This document shows, piece by piece, positions 1 through 5,992 of a DNA stretch of 6,919 nucleotides; positions within the stretch are counted from its first letter, which is position 1, and every line of letters starts with the position of its first letter. Under the pieces are notes generated by a model, which saw only the letters and a list, made by a program, of their open reading frames with translations, searched no databases and was not told the origin of the DNA. The position numbers were made by a program, and so were the translations under genes. Location of the stretch: the NCBI GenBank assembly GCA_020442505.1, contig JAGRJZ010000088.1, positions 1-6,919 of the forward strand, in the 5' to 3' direction. This DNA comes from Alphaproteobacteria bacterium. Lineage in GTDB: Bacteria > Pseudomonadota > Alphaproteobacteria > Micavibrionales > Micavibrionaceae.

Positions 1-1
1 T

Positions 2-421
2 CCGGAGTGCCAGCCTTTGATGATGAGGCTTGACGGGGATTTGGCGGCGATTCTGGACGCCTGCGCCGGCGGGACGCTGGCCGGCGTGGCGGATACAATC
101 CGCTGGCACGACGGGACGGCCCTGTGCGTGGTCATGGCCGCGAAGGGTTATCCCGGCGCGTATCAAAAGGGGAGTGTGATCGATCTGGCGGAGGCGGCTG
201 CCGCCGCGGCGGAGACCGTGATTTTTCACGCCGGTACGGCGACAGATTCGAACGGACGGCTGGTGAGCGCCGGCGGACGCGTGCTGGGCGTCACCGCGCA
301 AGCCTCCACGGTCCGCGAAGCGCGGGACCGCGCCTATGCCGTGGTCGACGCGATGAATTGGCCGGAGGGGTTTTGCCGCCGGGATATCGCCTGGCGCGCG
401 CTGGAGAGAGGGAATCCCTGA
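2..421 (+). CDS. purD: Phosphoribosylamine-glycine ligase (GARS), C-terminal fragment
   Basis: This is the last 139 codons of a gene whose 5' part lies outside the window. The frame is open from base 2 and reads PECQPLMMRLDGDL, the conserved PurD segment near the end of the ATP-grasp core, where the Glu and the following residues lie close to the metal and ATP site. The rest matches the PurD C-terminal domain: a CVVMAAKGYPG motif, an FHAGT motif, then GGRVLGVTA and the AYAVVDAM helix. The enzyme joins glycine to 5-phosphoribosylamine with ATP, the second step of purine biosynthesis in the cytoplasm. It stops with TGA at 419-421. The next gene, serC, begins 85 bp downstream on the same strand. 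An internal TTG or ATG near base 17-25 is not the true start because the family motif continues upstream to the window edge. Identification is firm; the full length cannot be judged. Confidence 0.95.
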   Translation, partial: PECQPLMMRLDGDLAAILDACAGGTLAGVADTIRWHDGTALCVVMAAKGYPGAYQKGSVIDLAEAAAAAAETVIFHAGTATDSNGRLVSAGGRVLGVTAQASTVREARDRAYAVVDAMNWPEGFCRRDIAWRALERGNP

Positions 422-439
422 TTACTCAAAATACCGCTT

Positions 440-506
440 GGCGCGAGGGCGGGATTACGTTACAAGGCGGGGTGATCTCTCCCGCGCCGCTTAAGGAGTC
501 CGCCTT
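440..506 (+). promoter_or_regulatory. Candidate structured 5' leader of serC (serC-leader type)
   Basis: Two helices can be drawn by eye. Helix A pairs GGCGCG (440-445) with CGCGCC (483-488). It continues past an unpaired A446 with 447-449 against 480-482 (the last pair is G-U). Helix B pairs AAGGCGG (464-470) with CCGCCTT (500-506), seven Watson-Crick pairs ending directly at the serC ATG. The Shine-Dalgarno AAGGAG (493-498) lies inside helix B, and CTCC (479-482) could also mask GGAG (495-498). The helices cross, so they form either a pseudoknot or two alternative states. An RNA motif named serC, whose last stem overlaps the ribosome binding site, is known upstream of serC-serA in some alphaproteobacteria. 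I infer that this is a member or analogue. I have not aligned it to the consensus, and GC-rich DNA can form such helices by chance. Confidence 0.5.
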
Positions 507-1682
507 ATGACCGTGAAACCGACCGTTAAGCCCATTAATCCGTGTTTTTCCTCCGGTCCCTGCGCGAAGCGGCCGGGCTGGTCCGTGGAGATCCTGGCGG
601 CGGCCTTGTCCGGCCGCTCTCACCGCTCGGCCCCCGGGAAGAAGGTTTTAAAAGAGATTATCGACCGCCACCGGGCGCTGCTGAAGATTCCGGCAGACTA
701 CCGGATCGGGATCGTTCCGGCCTCGGATACCGGCGCGGTGGAGATGGCCCTGTGGTCGTTGCTCGGCGCGCGCGGCGTGGACGTTCTGTTCTGGGAAAGC
801 TTTTCCAAGGGCTGGATGACCGACGTCACAAAGCATTTGAAGCTGGATGGCGTCTCGACGCACGAGGCCGGATACGGCGCTCTGCCGGATTTATCCCGGG
901 TCGATTTCGCCAACGACGTCGTGTTCGTCTGGAACGGCACGACCAGCGGCGTGCGCGTGCCGGACGGAGACTGGATCCCCGAGGACCGCGCGGGGCTTAC
1001 GATTTGCGACGCGACATCGGCCGTGTTCGCCTATGATCTGCCGTGGGACAAGCTGGACGTGACGACCTGGAGCTGGCAGAAAGTCCTGGGCGGGGAGGCC
1101 GCGCACGGCATGATCGTCCTGTCCCCACGCGCGGTGGAGCGCCTGGAAAGCCACCTGCCGCCGCGACCCTTGCCGAAGATCTTCCGCCTGACAACGGCGA
1201 AGGGGAAGCTGAACGAGGGGATTTTCGAGGGGCTGACGATCAATACCCCGTCCATGCTGGCGCTGGCTGATTGTCTGGACGCGCTGGGCTGGGTGGAGAC
1301 AATCGGCGGCTTGCCCGCGACGATTGCGCGTTGCCGTGCCAATTACGGCGCGCTAAAGGACTGGGTTGAGAAAACCGGCTGGGTGGATTTTCTGGCCGCC
1401 GATCCTGCGATTCGTTCGACCACATCCATGACGCTCAAGATCGTCGACCCGTGGTTTGCCGGGCTGGACGAAGAGTCTCAAACGGCCTTTATCGCTTCTT
1501 TCATCAAGGCGCTGGACAAGGAAGGCGCCGCCTACGACATCAAGAACTACAAAGATGCTCCGCCGGGCCTGCGCATCTGGGGCGGCGCGACGGTCGAAAC
1601 TAAGGATATCGAAACCCTGACCGGATGGCTCGACTGGGCTTTTACGGAGACCTGCGCGCGCCATAAACAGGCGGCGGCGTAG
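507..1682 (+). CDS. serC: Phosphoserine aminotransferase (alphaproteobacterial subtype)
   Basis: This PLP-dependent class V aminotransferase converts 3-phosphohydroxypyruvate and glutamate to phosphoserine and 2-oxoglutarate. It also acts on the 4-phosphohydroxythreonine step of PLP synthesis. The 391-residue protein has the expected family length. Visible motifs are the N-terminal FSSGPCAKRPGW (14-25), the SHRSAPGK loop (38-45), ASDTGAVEMALW (72-83) for cofactor phosphate binding, VWNGTTSGV (141-149), the CDATSAVF strand with Asp168 facing the pyridine nitrogen, and SWQKVLGGE with Lys192 as the Schiff-base lysine. The SGPCAKRPGW form is the subtype usual in alphaproteobacteria and differs from E. 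coli SerC. ATG at 507 is preceded by AAGGAG at 493-498 with an 8-base spacer. serA, the common partner, does not follow: a convergent gene ends only 12 bp downstream, with no clear terminator between. The leader may control translation. Confidence 0.95.
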   Translation: MTVKPTVKPINPCFSSGPCAKRPGWSVEILAAALSGRSHRSAPGKKVLKEIIDRHRALLKIPADYRIGIVPASDTGAVEMALWSLLGARGVDVLFWESFSKGWMTDVTKHLKLDGVSTHEAGYGALPDLSRVDFANDVVFVWNGTTSGVRVPDGDWIPEDRAGLTICDATSAVFAYDLPWDKLDVTTWSWQKVLGGEAAHGMIVLSPRAVERLESHLPPRPLPKIFRLTTAKGKLNEGIFEGLTINTPSMLALADCLDALGWVETIGGLPATIARCRANYGALKDWVEKTGWVDFLAADPAIRSTTSMTLKIVDPWFAGLDEESQTAFIASFIKALDKEGAAYDIKNYKDAPPGLRIWGGATVETKDIETLTGWLDWAFTETCARHKQAAA

Positions 1683-1694
1683 AGGCCCTCAGGT

Positions 1695-2579
1695 TTATCC
1701 CTTGTACGGGTCATTCGGCATCAGGAATAGATCCGTCCGACCGGTGTATTTCTCGATCAGTTTATGAACGATTCCAGCATTATACAGCTCGAACATGGCT
1801 GTATCGAACATTTTCTTCAGTCGCCAATCGTCGTCGTTGAACATGAGCGTTGCCGGAAAAACGCGCAAGGGACGTGGATCGGTGATACGCTTCAACGTGC
1901 CGGGATGAGCTTTCAAAAAAGTCTCCATAATGACGGGTTCAGCAAAGGCGACATCCGCCTTATTCATCAGGACGTCATAATAGCGTTGCTTGTCCTGGAC
2001 CATTTGGGGAAGAGATACCTTTTTTGCATGAGGAAAACTGACCCGTACGATCGAATCGTTTACGTCTCCATCTTGAACGGAGATTCGAACCGCTGGCTTG
2101 TTCAGTTCCTCATAGGCCGCAAAACGTTTGTCGTCGGCTCGAACATAGGCATAGTAGGGGCTAAAATAGGGTGCGGTAGAAAAATTTGCCGCAACTGAAC
2201 GCTGAGGTGTCGGAAACAGGCTGCTGCCGAACAGTTCGTAGCGCCCGGTTTTAAAGCCCTGAATAATTTCCCCCCAACCGACTTCCTCTGTCCATTCGAC
2301 CGGAAAACCCAGATAGTCTCCGACGAGGTTGGTGATCTCGTAGTAGATACCGCTCATTTTTCTGGTCAGAGGATCGACGATCGTTGCCGGTTCGTACGTT
2401 GCCCAAGCGCAACGGATTTTTCCCCGGCGTATGATGCGTTCGTAGCTGGTTTCTTTGTTGCGGCTTTTGCTTTCTGCCGGAGCTGTTCCCGACTCCGCCA
2501 TAGATCCGGCCATCCACGCCCCTGCCGTTCCGGCAACCGCCCCCGCGCCCATCATTTGCAGAAATTCACGTTTGTTCAT
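1695..2579 (-). CDS. Exported family 3 type solute-binding protein, orphan
   Basis: The 294-residue protein looks like a periplasmic amino-acid-type solute-binding protein (SBP_bac_3 fold). After the leader it reads IIRRGKIRCAWATYEP (49-64), then PLTRKMSGIYYEITNLVGDYLG (70-91) and the FKTGRYELFGSSLFPTPQR region (109-127), the usual lobe 1 pattern of a G-(Y/F)-x-x-(D/E) helix followed by a phase where ligand-binding residues sit. The hinge and lobe 2 follow (VRISVQDGDVNDSIV, 164-178), with VLMNKADVAFAEP (203-215) and a final KKMFDTAMFELYNAGIVHKLIEKY helix region (255-278). The N terminus NKREFLQMMGAGAVAG resembles a Tat signal with Lys-Arg instead of Arg-Arg; there is no lipobox Cys. ATG at 2579 has GGGAGG (2586-2591) with a 6-base spacer. 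No permease or ATPase gene is in the window, so the ligand and transporter are unknown. GC is close to 50% in sampled lines, lower than its neighbours. Confidence 0.8.
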   Translation of the reverse strand: MNKREFLQMMGAGAVAGTAGAWMAGSMAESGTAPAESKSRNKETSYERIIRRGKIRCAWATYEPATIVDPLTRKMSGIYYEITNLVGDYLGFPVEWTEEVGWGEIIQGFKTGRYELFGSSLFPTPQRSVAANFSTAPYFSPYYAYVRADDKRFAAYEELNKPAVRISVQDGDVNDSIVRVSFPHAKKVSLPQMVQDKQRYYDVLMNKADVAFAEPVIMETFLKAHPGTLKRITDPRPLRVFPATLMFNDDDWRLKKMFDTAMFELYNAGIVHKLIEKYTGRTDLFLMPNDPYKG

Positions 2580-2605
2580 CGCGTACCTCCCAATTTCTCG
2601 GCCAA

Positions 2606-2632
2606 TCTATACAAAATTACGTATATTTTCAA
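2606..2632 (-). promoter_or_regulatory. Possible sigma-70-type promoter of the solute-binding protein gene
   Basis: On the minus strand TTGAAA (2632-2627) is followed after 15 bases by TATAGA (2611-2606), with TTTTG directly before the second element. The boxes are close to TTGACA and TATAAT, but the spacer is short. They sit in the most AT-rich stretch of the window, 15 bases upstream of the ribosome binding site. The placement makes sense because the gene is divergent from hslV and needs its own promoter. This is pattern matching by eye only. Confidence 0.3.
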
Positions 2633-2715
2633 GTTTTCCGATCTTTGCCACTTTAGGCTCCCCCGTTTTTGCTGACAAGTATCCGGAAGCGGGGGGCGTG
2701 TGGAAAACCTTCGCT

Positions 2716-2747
2716 CTTGACCTGCGGGATGTTTCCCGCCATGTAAG
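2716..2747 (+). promoter_or_regulatory. Heat-shock (sigma-32/RpoH) like promoter of hslV
   Basis: CTTGACC begins at 2716. Eighteen bases after CTTG comes GCCATGTAAG (2738-2747). Alphaproteobacterial RpoH promoters have CTTG, a 17-18 base gap, and a downstream box near CYTATNTNNG. Here the CTTG is exact and five of the seven fixed positions in the second box agree. The gene it precedes, hslV, belongs to the sigma-32 regulon in E. coli, which makes the assignment reasonable. CTTGACC is also acceptable as a sigma-70 -35 box, so dual recognition is possible. A transcript from here would have a leader of roughly 10-20 bases before the hslV ribosome binding site (2755-2760). Confidence 0.45.
2724..2739. 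repeat. Perfect inverted repeat inside the hslV promoter spacer
   Basis: GCGGGA (2724-2729) and TCCCGC (2734-2739) are exact inverted copies separated by TGTT. The repeat lies between the proposed -35 and -10 boxes and covers the first base or two of the -10 box. That position suits an operator. It could equally be a chance palindrome. It is not a terminator, since no T run follows. Confidence 0.35.
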
Positions 2748-2768
2748 AGGGGCAAAGGAGAAGACGCC

Positions 2769-3326
2769 ATGTCCGACGAATCGATGAACCCGCAAAACTG
2801 GCACTCCACGACCATTCTGGCCGTACGGAAGGGAAAGGATATCGTGATCGCGGGGGACGGTCAGGTCTCCATGGGCGACACGATTTTAAAGGGGAACGCC
2901 CGCAAGGTTCGGCGTCTGGGGAAAGAAGGCAAGATCATCGCCGGATTCGCGGGGGCGACCGCCGACGCCTTTACGTTGTTCGAGCGGCTGGAAACGAAGC
3001 TGGAGGCCCATCCGGGCCAGCTCACCCGCGCTTGCGTCGAGCTGGCCAAAGACTGGCGGATGGACAAATATCTGCGCCGCCTGGAGGCCTTGATGGCGGT
3101 GTGCGACAAGGAAACTTCCCTGATCCTGACCGGGACGGGGGACGTGGTCGCGCCGGAGGACGGGCTGATCGGGATCGGCAGCGGCGGGAACTACGCGCTG
3201 GCCGCGGCGCGGGCCTTGATGGACCAAAAGGACGTGGACGCCGAGACCATCGCCCGCAAGTCTTTGGCCATCGCGGCGGGGATCTGCGTTTACACGAACG
3301 GGAATATCGTCGTCGAGAAGCTTTAG
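2769..3326 (+). CDS. hslV: ATP-dependent protease HslUV, peptidase subunit HslV (ClpQ)
   Basis: HslV is the proteasome-like threonine peptidase that forms a double hexamer and degrades proteins unfolded by the HslU ATPase in the cytoplasm. The 185-residue product has a 13-residue propeptide (MSDESMNPQNWHS), then the catalytic Thr14 in TTILAVRKG. AGDGQVSMG (28-36) holds the conserved Asp30. KGNARKVRRL (41-50) contains Lys46, which aligns with catalytic Lys33 of mature E. coli HslV, and GIGSGG (135-140) holds Ser138. AGFAGATADAFTLFERLE and ELAKDWRMDKYLRRLEALM are also family hallmarks. The first ATG is chosen because AAGGAG (2755-2760) lies 8 bases upstream; Met6 has no such site. E. coli HslV lacks a propeptide beyond Met, but longer ones occur in alphaproteobacteria. 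hslU does not follow, and the next gene is an unrelated membrane protein 94 bp away. Confidence 0.96.
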   Translation: MSDESMNPQNWHSTTILAVRKGKDIVIAGDGQVSMGDTILKGNARKVRRLGKEGKIIAGFAGATADAFTLFERLETKLEAHPGQLTRACVELAKDWRMDKYLRRLEALMAVCDKETSLILTGTGDVVAPEDGLIGIGSGGNYALAAARALMDQKDVDAETIARKSLAIAAGICVYTNGNIVVEKL

Positions 3327-3354
3327 CCCTGTGGACAAAAAAACGCGAAAAGAC

Positions 3355-3384
3355 TCGACCTTATTTTCCAAAATTTGATAGGAT
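3355..3384 (+). promoter_or_regulatory. Possible promoter for the Sel1/peptidoglycan-binding gene
   Basis: TCGACC (3355-3360) and TAGGAT (3379-3384) are separated by 18 bases in the AT-rich part of the gap after hslV. Each box matches four of six consensus sigma-70 positions. The site lies 36 bases before the ATG at 3421. It is weak evidence, but the gene is functionally unrelated to hslV and is likely to have its own promoter. Confidence 0.25.
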
Positions 3385-3388
3385 GGCC

Positions 3389-3410
3389 CCCGTTACTCAT
3401 CCAGAACGGG
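3389..3410 (+). promoter_or_regulatory. Hairpin overlapping the ribosome binding site of the next gene
   Basis: CCCGTT (3389-3394) pairs perfectly with AACGGG (3405-3410) around a 10-base loop. The GGG at 3408-3410 is the first half of the Shine-Dalgarno GGGAG (3408-3412), which stands 8 bases before the ATG at 3421. If the hairpin forms in the mRNA it would partly hide the ribosome binding site. Six pairs are few, so the effect is uncertain. Confidence 0.35.
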
Positions 3411-3420
3411 AGATCAGACC

Positions 3421-5442
3421 ATGGCGCGCCATGCGGCTGTTAAAAAACCCTCTCCGCTGCGCGACGCAGGCGGTCGCGACGGCCAGATCATCAATCTTCT
3501 CGACCAGATCGGGGCGCGTTTGATCGCCAGCGAACACGAGCGCAAGAAAGTCCGAGAGACGCTTGACGAATACCGGGAGCTGTTCGCGGATATGGAAGAC
3601 CGCGCCATGCTGGGGGAGAAGGCCTTTATCACGCTTCAGAACAAGATATCCAAACGCGAATCCGTCGAAACGGCGCTGGAGCGGCGCCAGGCCGCGCTGG
3701 AAAAAAGCCTGGCCGATAAAATGGACAAGATCGAAAAGGCGGCTTTGCTGGTCGACCGGATCGAGGACGCCTTGACTCGCCAGAATCGGCGCCTGGAGAA
3801 AATGGTGCAAGACCGCACCGCGCTGGTCGAAAAGCTGGACCGGATCGAAGAAGCCGTCACGGAAACGCAGGATACGCTGCATAATCGTGCGATGGTGATG
3901 TTGACCGGAAAGACCGCCGCGAATGAAGGGCTGGGCGCGCAATTGCCTGTCAAAAGCCGGGATGGCGATCCGAACCGCGACGATTCTGCGGCGCAGGGCT
4001 GGGCGCGGCTTTCCCTGCCGCTTCAGACGGCGGGCATGGCGGGGATTATTCTGCTGGCCGGGCTGGCCGGATGGGGGGTGAACGCCTGGCAGCAACAAGG
4101 CCCGTCTTCCGTGCAGGAAAGCACGGCTCTCACGTCTTCGGAAAGTGTCGCGTTACAAGATACAAATCGTGTTGGTCAGGAGATTTTACCGGCCTCTGTG
4201 TTTCCTGCGAGGCCCCCGGCGCAGGACGTGATTGCGATGGACGATGAGGAACGGCTTGCGGCGTTTGAAGACAATCCAGATGCGCTGGCCACGCAGCTGA
4301 ACGCTCTGGCGCCCGGTGCCTCTGATGCTGCGGTTGAAGTCGTGGAGGACGTCCCAGCCACGGCGGAGGAAACGAATCCGTCTCTCCAAAGGCCGCCCGT
4401 CGTTGCGCAAGCGGCGGATGACGAGGCTGTGGAGCCGCAATCCCCCGTTCTCGACCTGCAAACCGAGGCTTTCTTAAAAGCACAGGCCGATTCGCGGCCA
4501 CTGGCCGACCGCATTCCCCGGGATACCGCTCTGCCGGGCGCCGTGCGGGAAATACAGGACCGGGCCTATGCCGCCGACCCCGAGGCGCAGCACGATCTGG
4601 CCGCTATTTACACCGCCGGTCACGGGGGCGTTCCGATTTCTTACGAAAAGGCCGCGCAATGGTTCCGGGAAGCCGCGCTGGGGGGAATCGCGAATGCGCG
4701 CTATAATCTGGGCGTCTTGTATCATCAGGGGCTCGGCGTCGCGCAGGATACGAACAAGGCGCTGGGCTGGTACCGCGCGGCCGCGGCGTTGGGCCATCCG
4801 GAGGCGCAATATAATCTGGGGATCGCGGCGATCGAGGGAATTGGAACCGATTACGATCCCGTTGCCGCCGCCGCTTTTTTCGCACAGGCGGTCGAAGGCG
4901 GCATTATGGAGGCCGCGTATAATCTGGGTCTGATCTATGAAAACGGCTTGCTGGGCGCGCCCGACCCGGCGACGGCCTTGACATGGTATCAAAAGGCAGC
5001 CGATCAGGGCAGCCGCGAAGCCGCTCGGGCGTTCGAACAGCTTTCCAAATCCGTCGGGGCTCCGGTGGAGCTGAAGCCGGCTGCCGCCGCCGCGCCGACC
5101 AACGAATCCAGCGCTTTAAGCCCTGAAGCGATGGACGCCTACGGCATTCCACGCAAGCTGGCGGATGCGGACGGATCGGAGGAGGCGCCTTCTTCGCCGT
5201 CCGGGCAGACCGCCGACAGCGCCGTGGTCGCGCAGATTCAGGAACAACTGGTCCGGCTGGGGCTTTATCCCGGTCCTGCGGACGGGCGTTTCGGCGTTCG
5301 GACGGAGGACGCCATTCGGTCTTATCAGACCGCTTACGGCCTGAGCCCGGACGGACGGCCCGGCAAAGCGCTTCTGCTGCATATGCTGACGACAGACCGG
5401 GACGATGCGCCGTTCGGCGATGTCGGATCGCGCGCGGAATAA
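3421..5442 (+). CDS. PodJ-like membrane protein: coiled coil, one TM span, Sel1 repeats, peptidoglycan-binding domain
   Basis: The 673 residues fall into clear parts. Residues 25-155 are charged and heptad-rich (for example ALERRQAALEKSLADKMDKI), a probable cytoplasmic coiled coil. Residues 203-223 form one membrane span (AGMAGIILLAGLAGWGV), with Arg on the N-terminal side, so the C-terminal part is probably periplasmic. Residues 225-370 are an acidic linker rich in Pro and Ala. Four Sel1-type repeats of about 36 residues cover 386-530 (ARYNLGVLYHQGLGV, AQYNLGIAAIEGIG, AAYNLGLIYENG). After a Pro/Ala linker, 600-656 is a PG_binding_1 domain (QLVRLGLYPGPADGRFG). This order is that of PodJ, the Caulobacter polar localisation factor, which is longer (about 970 residues) mainly in its cytoplasmic part. 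A role at the pole or in envelope organisation is inference. GGGAG (3408-3412) supports the ATG. Confidence 0.8.
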   Translation: MARHAAVKKPSPLRDAGGRDGQIINLLDQIGARLIASEHERKKVRETLDEYRELFADMEDRAMLGEKAFITLQNKISKRESVETALERRQAALEKSLADKMDKIEKAALLVDRIEDALTRQNRRLEKMVQDRTALVEKLDRIEEAVTETQDTLHNRAMVMLTGKTAANEGLGAQLPVKSRDGDPNRDDSAAQGWARLSLPLQTAGMAGIILLAGLAGWGVNAWQQQGPSSVQESTALTSSESVALQDTNRVGQEILPASVFPARPPAQDVIAMDDEERLAAFEDNPDALATQLNALAPGASDAAVEVVEDVPATAEETNPSLQRPPVVAQAADDEAVEPQSPVLDLQTEAFLKAQADSRPLADRIPRDTALPGAVREIQDRAYAADPEAQHDLAAIYTAGHGGVPISYEKAAQWFREAALGGIANARYNLGVLYHQGLGVAQDTNKALGWYRAAAALGHPEAQYNLGIAAIEGIGTDYDPVAAAAFFAQAVEGGIMEAAYNLGLIYENGLLGAPDPATALTWYQKAADQGSREAARAFEQLSKSVGAPVELKPAAAAAPTNESSALSPEAMDAYGIPRKLADADGSEEAPSSPSGQTADSAVVAQIQEQLVRLGLYPGPADGRFGVRTEDAIRSYQTAYGLSPDGRPGKALLLHMLTTDRDDAPFGDVGSRAE

Positions 5443-5455
5443 TAGACGGCTTCCC

Positions 5456-5962
5456 ATGATCATTCGCAAGGCCGGCCCGGACGACAGGATGCTTTTGAAG
5501 CAGATCGTGCCGACGCCGGATGAAGGCGCCTATCTCGCGTGCTGCCTGAGCGGGCCAGAGGCCACGACGCGAGACGTGTTCCTGGCGCATATTGATGACG
5601 GGCAGGGGACCGCGCCTGTGGGGTACGGGATTTTGAACCACGCGCCGCGTTACGCGCTGTATAAACGGCTCGGGATGCCGGAAATCCAAAATCTCTACGT
5701 CCATCCGGACTGGCGGGGGCGGGGGGTCGCCGGCGCGCTCATGGATTATTGCGAAGCACAGGTTCGCGGGGCGGGCGGCGCGATGATCGGTGTCAGCGTC
5801 GGTTTGACGAAAGAATACGGACCCGCGCAGCGCCTCTACGTCAAACGCGGCTATGTTCCGGACGGATACGGCGTGACCCGCGACCGCGAGCCTGTCCCCG
5901 TCGGCGCGGTTATCCCGGTTGACGACGATTTATGTCTGATGCTGGTGAAGGATTTGGGGTGA
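5456..5962 (+). CDS. GNAT family N-acetyltransferase, substrate unknown
   Basis: A 168-residue GNAT enzyme, transferring acetyl from acetyl-CoA to an unknown acceptor. It opens MIIRKAGPDDRMLL, the usual strand 1 and helix 1. Motif A is at 79-106: NLYVHPDWRGRGVAGALMDY, with the acetyl-CoA pyrophosphate loop R-G-R-G-V-A at 87-92. Motif B follows as GPAQRLYVKRGYVPDG (122-137), which often holds the catalytic Tyr. A longer in-frame reading starts at ATG 5405 and overlaps the previous gene. I prefer ATG 5456 because it fits the family start and sits 13 bp after the upstream stop. Neither start has a good Shine-Dalgarno, so translation may be coupled to the upstream gene. Some alphaproteobacteria carry a GNAT gene between hslV and hslU, but no hslU is seen here. 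Confidence 0.85.
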   Translation: MIIRKAGPDDRMLLKQIVPTPDEGAYLACCLSGPEATTRDVFLAHIDDGQGTAPVGYGILNHAPRYALYKRLGMPEIQNLYVHPDWRGRGVAGALMDYCEAQVRGAGGAMIGVSVGLTKEYGPAQRLYVKRGYVPDGYGVTRDREPVPVGAVIPVDDDLCLMLVKDLG

Positions 5963-5992
5963 CGTCATTTCCTCTTTTTAGAAGGCAGATTG

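Noticed and set aside
422..506. A SAM-II type riboswitch, because a possible pseudoknot precedes an amino-acid gene in an alphaproteobacterium.
   Set aside because: I do not see the conserved SAM-II loop sequence, and those elements usually precede methionine genes. The serC-leader reading fits the position better.
1680..1697. A bidirectional terminator between the convergent serC and binding-protein genes.
   Set aside because: Only 12 bases separate the stops. GAGG and CCTC there are one base apart and cannot form a hairpin loop.
2660..2695. CCCCCG (2660-2665) and CGGGGG (2690-2695) in the divergent gap as a regulatory inverted repeat.
   Set aside because: Simple C and G runs with a 24-base loop; low complexity makes the match uninformative.
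3330..3338. TGTGGACAA after hslV, and TGTGGAAAA at 2699-2707, each one base from the complement of a DnaA box.
   Set aside because: Only two imperfect copies, over 600 bases apart, with no AT-rich unwinding region or cluster. Chance matches are expected, so this is not evidence for an origin.
3312..3359. GTCGAG (3312-3317) and CTCGAC (3354-3359), followed by a T-rich stretch, as a terminator for hslV.
   Set aside because: The loop would be 36 bases with a six-pair stem, part of it inside the coding sequence. That is too weak to call a terminator.
4904..5704. A 266-codon minus-strand open frame across the end of the PodJ-like gene and the GNAT gene.
   Set aside because: It lies opposite two plus-strand genes with recognisable domains, and its Arg/Pro-rich product has no recognisable motif.
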